The translations under genes were made by a program, and so were the position numbers. From Larix sibirica (taxonomy: Eukaryota; Streptophyta; Pinopsida; Pinales; Pinaceae): a stretch of DNA of 26,156 nt. Location of the stretch: positions 22,372 through 48,527 of the forward strand of contig NWUY0300008731.1 of the NCBI GenBank assembly GCA_004151065.3, read 5' to 3'. The notes under the pieces were generated by a model. That model was not told the origin of the DNA. It did no database searches and saw only the letters and a program-made list of their open reading frames with translations. Below, piece by piece: positions 1 to 8,814 of the stretch (position 1 is its first letter; each line of letters begins with the position of its first letter).

Positions 1-1545
1 GCATACCACTAAGATGGGAAATGACATCATCAACAACTAGGAAAAATAAATAATGCTAGGTAGGACAAGGATGGAGTATTAAAATATCCTAACACCCCTT
101 CCCCCACAATCCCTTATTGAATAATCCAAAGACCTTTTGTTGCTAAGGCCTGGATGAACATATACGAGATTTGTAAACCCTATCCTCCAAACTCTTTATG
201 TTTGGCAGTCCTTGACCATTTGACAAGTGGAATTCCTTCTTCTTCTTTTCTACTTGTCCAAAGGAACTATAACATTTTTTTCTTATTTGAACTAAAATCA
301 CCTTTGGCATATGTGCAACTGATAACTAATAGACATGAATACTCTATAATATAGATATGACTAACACCAATATTCCTCCCTAAGACAACCACCTATGACA
401 CTAGCAAGAAATTATGTCTTCAATCTTCTTTAATACCCATATCCAATAAAAAAAATTGTAATCATTAAGTTTTAAGTGAAAACCTAAGTACTTAAATTTA
501 TTGTCCATTGGTTCAATCCTCGTAGAATATAAATGTTTTATTCTTCTTTCAAATGTTTCACTCAATCCATTCACCAAAATACCCCATATCTATGCAAAAC
601 AAGTCAATAATAGTTTTAAAGAAGTTAAATTCCCTCATATTGTCTCTCCCAAAGAGTAAGATGTCGTCAACAAACAATAGCTGTGTGACCACAGTGGAAC
701 CTGCAATATTTATACCTATTATAAAACCTTAAATTCTAGCTTCTACTATCAATCTGTTGAGTCCCTCGGCCACTAAAAGGAACATGAAAAGTGATAACGA
801 GCCTCCTTTCCCAATTCCCCGAGAGGCCCTAAAAAATTAATGTTGATCCATTACTCAAGACTACAAAGTTAGCTTATTCCAGGCAACCCATAATCCAATT
901 AATAGATTAAATATTTAAACTTGTTTGCAAAAGAACTAATCTTAGAAATAACTCGTTAATTTTGTCATAAGACTTGGAGAGATCTATTATCATAACCGTT
1001 GAAGCCTGTTTCCCAATTTTTATTGAGTGGAACCCCTCATGTGTAGTCCCAATAACATCATGTATGTGCATGTTGTATAAAAAACCAAATTGTTCCTTTG
1101 AAATGTTGTTTGACGAATCTTGCTTCAATCTATTTGCAATTATCTTCGAGACAATCTTGTATACATGATTGCAAAGGGAGATAGGCATAAAATCTTGAAA
1201 AGTAGGAAACAATCAGACAACCTTTAGATCTCCCCTATGTTAAACACTTTATTTTCCTTAGTGAAAATGGTGTTTAATTGCATTAGTCATATCATTGAAG
1301 GAGTTCACCCTAGATCCATCTGGCCTCACCAACTCCCAAACAATGTTAAAGTTATTTTTGTAGGTTACATATTTATGGAATAAATTTGTATTGTTATCAC
1401 CCTCTACTGACCAAATAACACGAATTTTGAGCCTCCACTCCGCCTCTTCCAATTTGCAGAGAATAAATCCCGAATGGTGATTTTTATTGATTATGGATGT
1501 TATATTTATACAATAGAGATGACTATTGGTCTTCATATTCAAGCA
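1..1545 (-). pseudogene. LINE-A ORF2 reverse transcriptase and connection, decayed
   Basis: The linker at 1258-1542 reads LEEAEWRLKIRVIWSVEGD, then NTNLFHKY, as just before RT in plant L1s. The RT starts at 1212: FMPISLCNHVYKIVSK matches the usual F-R-P-I-S-L-C-N block, followed by the GFL block and IDLSKSYDKI, which carries the first catalytic Asp. Near 780-840 there is a decayed S-R-G-x-x-x-G-x-S-L-S block. The F-x-D-D active site is present as LLFVDDILLFG, with its Asp-Asp codons at 663-668. Left of that the reading YLGFHLKLNDYNF, CHRWLS and LVKWSR shows the thumb and connection continuing to the window edge. Stops and frame changes break it throughout. Confidence 0.88.
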
Positions 1546-1899
1546 TGTTTGTTGGAGTAATGAGACTCCTCGTATTCTCTAATCCATTCATATTATTTTT
1601 CTAGCACGATTAAAGAAGTTCCTTCTTGTTTCCTTCAAGTTCCTTCAACCTTAAATCTTCCTCACCTTAAAAGGTCATGTTGGAATTATGCTAAAATTGA
1701 TTCTGGAGGGTTCACTGGACATCCTTTAGGTCTTTTTTATTATCTCTATCTCTCTGTCTGGTCCATTCAACTACTAATTTTTTAACATGGATCAAATTGT
1801 TTGATAATTGAAACATAATCGATTCACCACTAGCCTCCTCGTACTTATTCCAAATTCTCATAACTCTCCGCATTCGACCAGGTGCGATTAAACTTGAAG

Positions 1900-2622
1900 G
1901 GAACTATAGACTTTTGGTTCATTACATCTAACTGCCACAAGATAGACAAATGATTAGAGAGCCCCCCATAACCTACCCATGGCTTATACTTACTAACATC
2001 TTCCAAAAAAAATTATGCCATAAGAAGCTGACCTGGTCTCTTTGATATCCCAACCCTTCCTCTTCTATAATTTCTCCAGGTTGGGGGCTAACCTTATGGG
2101 GTTCAACATCCACCAAGTTTAAATCTTCAAACAACCAAGCAAAAAAATTTGCCAATGGGTCTGCCCTTGCAACCTCACCCCAAAATTCTCTAGAATTTTG
2201 GTTCAAATTCAAATCACCACCCACAATCATGTTGTCTCCAAGCAATAACTTGTGTTTTTTATGTTGTCCCACAATTATATTCTATCACTGTAAGGATCAT
2301 ATAAGTTTACCAACCTGAACACTTTGTCCATCCCTTTTTCCCTTCCCTTTAGAGCAATACCTACGAGAATGCACACAATATTAATCACTTCGATACTATC
2401 ATTCCAACCAAACACAAGACCCATGGATAAACCTTGTGCATCAATTGAACAAAAATTCCATTCCTTCAACATCAAAGATATAATTTCTATAGCTTTTTCC
2501 CCAAGACACGTTGTTTCTTGGAACAAAATCACATGAGGCTTGTAAACATAAAACAACCTTTTAAGAGATAACCTTTTTAGGTCACTCCCTAACCCTTTAA
2601 CATTGAATGACAAAATGATCAT
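1900..2622 (-). pseudogene. LINE-A ORF2 endonuclease domain (APE/EEP type)
   Basis: Two adjacent minus-strand frames (2622-2275 and 2272-1973) together give an L1 endonuclease. The N-terminus reads MIILSFNVKGLGSDLKR with the conserved Asn. It is followed by ILFQET carrying the catalytic Glu, GLSMGLVFGWND, and then GGDLNLN, the D-x-N motif. A frame change near 2273 separates the halves. Further left, at 1951-1959, the expected S-D-H motif reads S-N-H (LSNHLSIL), so a catalytic Asp has become Asn. This domain nicks target DNA for target-primed reverse transcription. The copy is inactive because of the frameshift, the stops and the D-to-N change. Confidence 0.85.
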
Positions 2623-2639
2623 AATGGAATAAGCTTCGA

Positions 2640-4322
2640 AGGGTTATCCGCTATAAGGAACCCTTTGATTGTTTTCTACGTGCCTTCCCTTGCTTCTATG
2701 AAAGGGTTTGTCATAGCTTTGGAAACATGATATTTCCTACTAGTTAGACCAGGCTTTGAAGCCGTCAATGCTAGCCCACCCTTCACCCCCACACATTCAT
2801 CTTATAAGTTTGTTTTTATTGGGCACAACTGATAAGGAGGAATCACTGAAGTCACATGGTTTGCAGTTAAACCTAATGATGAATCACCTTGAACCGGGGA
2901 CAACCCCCTAATTGGCTTCTAGTTATCATCTTGAACCATAGATAAGTCTGCCTTTTGGCCAATTATCGAAGAAGAAGACAAAATTGGGACACTACTGGAC
3001 TCCAATTTGCCCCCTTGATCCAGACCTTCATGGGGAAGAAATTCTTTATCGATTTGCATCAGATGCATCAAGGTATTTGTGTTCTTACCTTTACAATCCT
3101 TTCCTAGAGAAAACACCAAGGAGGCATCCTCCTTCGCACACTACAAACATTTCATTGAATCTTACTGTCGAGAACCCACAACCAAAGTGTCCCCAATAGC
3201 CTAAGCTTTCAACAAACAACCTTTTGCATCCTCAACTTCCATTGGAGGCACGAGCTTCCTTGCCCACATTTTATGCTTAGGTTGCCATTGTTTCCTTTGA
3301 ACTTTTCACTCTTTCCATAGGTGTTCGACCTCATGACGCTTTGAACATCAAGATGGAACCTTCCAATAGTCTAAGATTGTACTAGCACTCCATCTCCCCT
3401 GACAAATTTTCAATTTCGGCTGATAACCCATCCCTTGTATCAAATTCAACCAACACCCATGCCATTTTCTTGTCTATAACAGATCATAATTTCTCCTCTA
3501 GAACAATGAAACAACCAATCTGAATGCCAGTCAACCTCAACACTACTTCACTCTAGAACTCGAGCGATAATCTTGTAAAAAGTACCCATACATGTTGAAT
3601 ATTCACAGGTTCTCAGTGTGGATCAAACCTTATTTTCCATCAGTCTAGAACCATACTAGAAAGACCCCACAACCATTATTGTTCGAGGATTAAAACCACA
3701 TCCTTTGCACACCTTGATTCAAAACAATTCCATCCTTTTATTGGAAGATGAAATCGTGGAATGTATCCCAAGATTTTGCTCCAACCCATAGCCAGCCACG
3801 ATCTCAACATGCACCCCTTAACCAATTTACTAGTGAATTTGCAAACCAGTGCCTAACTCATCAACCTCTCTACCCTCTCCATACCAACATCGATCCCTAA
3901 CCCCATTTTTATCTAATCCTTTTTGCATCTAACACATTTTTTCCCGCTTTTGATCCAATAAACATTTTGATCGGGCTTCTTCTCCAAGGGGATTTCTTTA
4001 GCACACACCTATGGTACTAACTCAAATTCCCTTGCCTGTGTGCCTCCCCTAACTGGAATGCAAATCGAGGAGCCACCCAAACTTGAGAACCTCCATGTGA
4101 AGAATAATAGACCCCATTTGGAGTGATGCCATCATCGATTGTGAAGTAATCATGCCTTTACCTTTGTTTGCTATATATCTCTAGTGGACCAAAATCCAAA
4201 GAAAGGATAGGACCTTTTGCATCTTCCTTAAATTCAAGAGTGACCTTCCAGATATCCAATAGTTCATCGCATGTTTGGAAGATTGATGATGGATTGGAGA
4301 GTTCATCCTCTCCATAGTCCAT
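2640..4322 (-). pseudogene. LINE-A ORF1 (gag-like, broken CCHC zinc knuckle)
   Basis: The frame opens with ATG at 4322 (MDYGEDELSNPS...) and runs 55 codons to TAA at 4155-4157. The same frame then continues (RHDYFTIDDG...) with further stops. Around 3440-3490 the reading is KKMAWVLVEFDTRDG, typical of the stretch before the zinc knuckle in plant L1 ORF1 proteins. The knuckle itself lies near 3300-3360 and reads C-S-K-R-H-E-V-E-H-L-W-K-E-stop. The spacing fits CX2CX4HX4C, but the second Cys is Arg, the conserved Gly is Glu and the last Cys is a stop. A Ser-rich tail follows at about 2919-3119. The family role is binding of the LINE RNA in the ribonucleoprotein. No single open frame survives. 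Confidence 0.75.
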
Positions 4323-4329
4323 ATGTTAA

Positions 4330-5240
4330 GATCCTAGTGGGCGGCCTTCACTAACACCTCGGGGTTTTGGTGTAACGGTTCGTATCAGTGAATGAGAGCT
4401 AACAAAATGAGGAGTGCCCAACGGAGAAGCCAATGACTAATTTTATGTAGGCTAGATGTGAGCCAAATGAATATCTATAGATTGTGTTTTCCTACCCAAC
4501 CTCACACTTATTTATGGAGTCCAACGAACATATTATGTAGTGTGCATGTGCACGCATGTGCGCGTGTGTATTCTAATTATGTTCATTGCATTTCCCTCAA
4601 TTTTAGAAATTATTAATCCTCAAAACATATTTATAGAAATATCATATCTCGTGTTTTGGCTTGTAATGCCTTCTCATGATTATTTGTTCTTGTAATTGTG
4701 ATGGTTAAGGATATGGGCAATATGATATTATAAGTGTTGAGCATAATTCTCGACTTGTAAGAAGGCATGACCACCTTAATATGATTATTTGTGGAACATT
4801 GTGTTTATGGGATTTTTCAAGATTAAATTTTATTACGAGACTCAACCATATTGGCATCACATTCTTAAACATATAGGTTAATTGTTTTTGTTGAAAGCGA
4901 TGTCGATATACTGTTTGGTTAAGCTATCGTCTCTTGTGATTAGGATGTCATTGTTGCATGATTTATCCTTATCATACTTGTAGTGTTTTTCTAACTTACT
5001 TTTGGTATTATGTATTATTCATACACGTGTGTCACTTTGTTAATCATTGAATTTCTATTAGCAAGGACACTTGGATTTTCCATCATTTGTACCTTGACAT
5101 CCACTAGATTTGCATCTTTCTACATTGTGATGTCGATTGGTTCTATATTGGTTCCTTTCTCTATGACCTAGATTTTTATGTCTAGAGACTTCTCTAGTTC
5201 AATAGAAATGTTCATTTACTAATCAATGCTTTCTTGTTGG
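4330..5240. other. unassigned stretch upstream of LINE-A
   Basis: No coding frame, RNA gene or repeat could be recognised here, apart from the alternating purine-pyrimidine tract listed separately. The first 150 bases could be 5' UTR of LINE-A. The rest is AT-rich and stop-dense on both strands. Confidence 0.4.
4540..4571. repeat. alternating purine-pyrimidine tract (Z-DNA-prone)
   Basis: Thirty-two consecutive bases alternate purine and pyrimidine without a break. The tract is mostly TG/CA steps with a short CG run (gtgtgcatgtgcacgc... then gcgcgtgtgt). It contains the palindrome tgcatgtgcacgcatg in imperfect form. Such tracts are known to favour left-handed Z-DNA under torsional stress. 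Whether this one does anything cannot be told from sequence. Confidence 0.8.
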
Positions 5241-5247
5241 TAAGTTG

Positions 5248-6060
5248 CTATAACTTTCCATGTAGTGACTTCTTATCATTCTTTAGCTTTCTAATTTGTG
5301 TAAGTGGGTTTTGATTATGATCCCTTAGGTATGAAACTTCTTCATCATTCTCTGACTTGCCAACTTTATTTCTAAGGTGTTGGTTCTTTGGTTTCTTATC
5401 CATTAACCTTTTGATTTGTTCAAGTAACCTCTGATTAAGGTTCCTTAGGCAATAACTTTCTTCATTTTTTTTTTGGGAATTTATTCTCAAGATCTTGATT
5501 CTCTTGTTCCAACTTTTGAATGCATTGTTTTCTATCTTTGGACATCTTGATCCGTGTAAGTAGTTTTTGACTGTGGTCTTTACGTGAAAAATTTCTTCAT
5601 TTTTATCCGTGATAACTTTGTCAAATTCTTTTTGCATTTTTTTACTATTTTCTAACTATCTTCAAGGATAATTTTTGAGATATTTTTTAGGTCTTCTAAT
5701 GTTACTGGATCTAACTCCAATGTAGAGTCCTGTAATGTTATCATTTTCTTTACGTATGAAGATGTCAAAAAATTCTTATTCGCTTTTAAAATGAATGTAC
5801 CTAGTGCTTCCATCTAGGGTGTGCCCAAAATTATGTCAGCGTCTTAGTTCCACAAAGATTTAACAATGAATTGCGAGACGCCAGTATAATCTCCAATGTN
5901 TACCAGTGGTCAGTTCCAACTTTTGAACACAATACTTTTTATCCTTTGTCTTCTTGATTTGTGCAAATAGCTTTGATTGTGATCTTTTAAGCTATAACTT
6001 TCTTCATCATTTTCTAGTAATTCCTTGTCAAGTTTCTTCTTGAAATCTTGTTTTTTCCCT
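5248..6060 (-). pseudogene. decayed coiled-coil repeat ORF, family unknown
   Basis: The minus strand encodes a Lys/Glu/Asn/Leu-rich heptad-like sequence built from a degenerate unit of about 40 residues. Recognisable copies are NDEEVSYLRDHNQN..TQIRKLKNDKK, NEESYCLRNLNQRLLEQIKRL, and in a shifted frame RKDHSQKLLTRIKMSKD followed by QKLEQENQDLENKF. The underlying nucleotide motif ttcttcat recurs at 5338, 5458, 5593 and 6000 (steps of 120, 135 and 407). The last copy lies beyond an undetermined base at 5900. A 129-residue frame at 5248-5637 stays open only by switching out of the apparent original frame near 5470. The family is not recognised. It could be part of a retroelement polyprotein or a host coiled-coil protein. 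No partner domain is visible next to it. Confidence 0.5.
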
Positions 6061-6512
6061 TGTAATCCCTCTTGATCTATTTAATCCCTGTTGTGCTTGA
6101 TAGATACGGGTTTAAGATGGATCTATGTTGGTTTTAATTTTTTTAGCTTGTATGTAAAATTTGAAATCAAGTCAACATATGCTACTGAATAACTTTATTT
6201 AATTTTTTGTTGTTGTCACCTATGTTACGTATGTGACAACATCTCCTCCATACTGGTATGTAGAACACCTCGTTACTCTTGATGCAATAATGCACAATGA
6301 AATACATCATGTTTGGTGTTTTGGAATAGTTTTTGTGACTTTAAATTCTTTTATTATCTTCGCTCCCCTCTTTTTGATTATGCAATCACATGAAACCAAA
6401 TTGAGTTAGCAAAAAAATCTTTGGTGACATGTTATTAAAAAAAACGTCATTTATGAGATACTCATTGCTAAAACAAAACTACACCCAATAGAATCAGAGG
6501 CGTTTGAGAAAA
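6061..6512. other. unassigned AT-rich stretch
   Basis: I see no coding frame, RNA gene or clear repeat here. Both strands are stop-dense. Confidence 0.4.
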
Positions 6513-7056
6513 ATGAGTTTGTACAAACAAAAAATTGCAACGATGAAAGATGACAAGATTTTGGTTAAATCCATCAAATATGAGCTAAAAGGGAGAAAGA
6601 CAACATGGAATCAATGGTGTAGAAAATGGTTTGAAGAGTGGGATATGGAAGAAGAAAGGTGATCAACTAATAAAATGGTGCTAACAAGTCATTTACAAGA
6701 ACACTACATCAAGGGAACTTTAAAGACACATCAAAAGAAAACATCAATACTACATACACAACTTCAGTAAAAAAGGGGACCAATGCGCAAAAGTGTCTCA
6801 CACTTTATATCCCATGAAACAAGAAGATGAGAACAACCTAACGAGTCATGGGAGGAAAGGTTATGACAAGTATGTGAAAATGGGGAAGTAGAAATTGAGC
6901 AACAATTTCTCCCACCCTATGCAACATACTCACAAATTAAAGAGAGGTCAAATTTACATATCAATGATTTAGAATCAACATTTCAAGTGGATTACGTTAG
7001 AGGTACCATGAGGTTGACTAAGAAAATGATGCAAGTAGGAAACAAATAGTTGAGAG
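6513..7056 (+). pseudogene. coding-like relic, unrecognised
   Basis: A frame opens with ATG at 6513 and runs 49 codons (MSLYKQKIATMKDDKILVKS, then a Trp-rich stretch TTWNQWCRKWFEEWDMEEER) to TGA at 6660-6662. After several stops, a second open stretch at about 6880-7050 reads EVEIEQQFLPPYATYSQIKE and LTKKMMQVG. The composition looks like decayed coding sequence rather than random AT-rich DNA, but I recognise no family. It ends just before the tRNA-like sequence at 7071. Two alternatives are a fragment of an unidentified transposon or a chance run. Confidence 0.3.
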
Positions 7057-7070
7057 CAAGTCAAAGGGTT

Positions 7071-7155
7071 TTGCATATAGCTCAGTTGGTAATTTGATCT
7101 CTTTTGGTTGATAAGACTCTAGGAAGTCGTGGGTTCAGATTCACTTGGTGCCCAC
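7071..7155 (+). repeat. tRNA-related sequence (SINE head or tRNA pseudogene)
   Basis: The sequence carries a perfect Pol III A box (tagctcagttgg, 7078-7089, consensus TRGCNNAGTNGG). A B-box-like block follows 41 bp later (gggttcagattc, 7131-7142, consensus GGTTCGANTCC with one base lost in the loop), and then ggtgccca, as at a tRNA 3' end. The anticodon region can be drawn as a TCTTT/TAAGA stem. The acceptor stem does not pair (ttgcata against ttggtgc) and the T loop has six bases, so this is not a working tRNA. The usual sources are a tRNA-derived SINE or a tRNA pseudogene. The T run that follows at 7170-7177 could serve as a Pol III terminator, but is better explained as the LINE-B tail. 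Confidence 0.6.
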
Positions 7156-7177
7156 ACAATTAGTAGTCCTTTTTTTT

Positions 7178-7900
7178 CACACGGGAAAAAATCTATACTT
7201 GTATTAAGTATATGTATAGATAGACAAACAAACAAAAATTACATAGTCCCCACAAAATATCAGAGATCAATGCACCAACACGTGACCCAGTCCCATACAA
7301 AGTAACAAATTATAATATAGTCCATCGATTGTCCAAATTCACAAAACAAATCTCTATAAATGCATTGAGTGACCAACATGGTAGCATCGATGCCAATGAA
7401 GGACAAGGAAAACCACTGCTAGTTCTAAGTTACATAACAACCAATATCAGCAAAACAAAAAATGATACCAAAGTATATAATCTCTGGAAGCAAAATTGTC
7501 ATAGAAATCGCCAAAAGTAGAAAAGTGCTAGTTCAATCTCTACCCATATGCCTTGTGTAACATCAAATAAACAAGATCCAAGCCAATATGAGATGATCGT
7601 GTACATTCACCAAGTAGATTGAATCTAATCACATAAATCCTGAAAAGTATCCCAAATAGTTACACGATGGTTATAAGTCAGAAACCAACATCTTGAAAGA
7701 TCAAAACTGCCAACTGAAAAAGAAAACATGGACAAGTTGCATCATGTATAATAAGACCGATAGTTGAAAATCATAACGGGAGGAAACCCCTCGAAAGATG
7801 TTATGGCACCAAAGATACATGCTTCAAATATGTCCAGAGAGAAATAAAGTCCAACTGATGTATCTATCTACTACTCAAACAGGGCTATCATCAACAACTA
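7178..7900 (-). other. LINE-B 3' non-coding part
   Basis: This is the AT-rich stretch between the RNase H stop and the poly(A) tail. The last part, read on the minus strand, is aatacaagtatagattttttcccg and then gtgtgaaaaaaaa. That layout is usual for the 3' end of plant L1 elements. The short plus-strand frame inside it shows no coding character. Confidence 0.6.
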
Positions 7901-8814
7901 CTAATACAGTTGAATATGTTCCTCATCAATCATCTCCTTGTCCTGAAAATTGAGATAATTTTTTTTTCCATCAACAACATGCAAAACAGTCTTGAATAGT
8001 TCATCTGCGACTTGGTTATAAACCCTGTAGATATGGAGAAAATTGATGACCTCAAAGGAGGAGATTAAATCCTTTACTTTCTTCATCCAGTAGCTAAAGT
8101 GGGTAACCTGCAAGCCGCCTTTCATTGAGTCACAATCAATAATAGTCTTAGAGTCCCCCAACACCTAAATACTAGTAATATTCTTTGATTTGGAGAAGGA
8201 GAGTAATAACCAGAGGGCCGACAATTCACTTCTCGTATTTGCCCCCCCCATAATTAAGATATAACTTGTAGAAGCATGTATCATCTATCCATGATGCCGC
8301 CCCCGCTCCACCCAAGGAACCGCTTGACTGAGAAGCGCCATCGAAAAAACCTCTATAGAAATATAAGGAGAAGGATGGAATAAGATGTATTCTAATGAGA
8401 TTTTGTAGGAACCAGATGCCCACCAGTGTGTACTTCCGAAAAGGCTGATATATCTTTATGATAGACCAAGGGAACGAAACAAGAAACCCCATAAAAAAGT
8501 AACAAGTTACAAGCCTTCCAAATATTCCAACAAGTGAAGATGGGTAGTTCTATCCATTCCAAGTTTTTGTCCTTCCAAGAATTCATGCAATTGTCTAGAG
8601 TATCATTGGCCCAGTCCTCATAAAAAATTAGTCGTCCTTTTAACCTCGACCAAACATCTCTAGATAAGGTACAAGTAATAAAAAGATGATCAATAGATTC
8701 TGTATCAACTTTGCATAATAAATAGATGCCAGAGCCAATAACGCCACGCTTGACAAAGTTGTTCCAGGTTAAAATCCTGTTACTAAGAGCCAGCAAGAAA
8801 AAAAACATCTAATC
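7901..8814 (-). pseudogene. LINE-B zf-RVT zinc finger and RNase H
   Basis: The frame at 8808-8392 begins in the zf-RVT domain: RILTWNNFVKRGVIGSG, then YLLCKVDTESIDHLFITC, where the first Cys of the usual C-x2-C is Tyr. RNase H follows: FFDGASQ with the first catalytic Asp (frame 8492-8226). At a run of eight C (8242-8249) the frame shifts by one base. The next frame reads GANTRSELSALWLLLSFSKS, VLGDSKTIIDCDS with another acidic residue, and HIYRVYNQVADELFK, the C-terminal block, to the stop at 7901. RNase H removes the RNA template in plant L1 elements. The homopolymer position means the frameshift could be a sequencing error as well as a real mutation. Confidence 0.82.

Larger units (their letters stand above)
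1..4322 (-). mobile_element. LINE-A: decayed L1-type non-LTR retrotransposon, 3' end outside window
   Basis: Reading leftwards on the minus strand, this stretch holds the parts of a plant L1 LINE in the expected order: an ORF1 with a broken zinc knuckle (4322 to about 2640), an APE-type endonuclease (2622 to about 1900), a linker, and a reverse transcriptase (about 1545 to the window edge). Every domain carries stops and frameshifts, so the copy is dead. The sequence still reads as RT-connection at position 1, so any RNase H, 3' UTR and poly(A) tail lie to the left of the window. The true 5' end was not found. It may extend a little beyond 4322 into 4330-4500, where no coding signal is visible. 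Confidence 0.88.

Noticed and set aside
7071-7155. Functional tRNA gene
   Set aside because: The acceptor stem does not pair, the T loop is one base short and the base before the candidate anticodon is not T.
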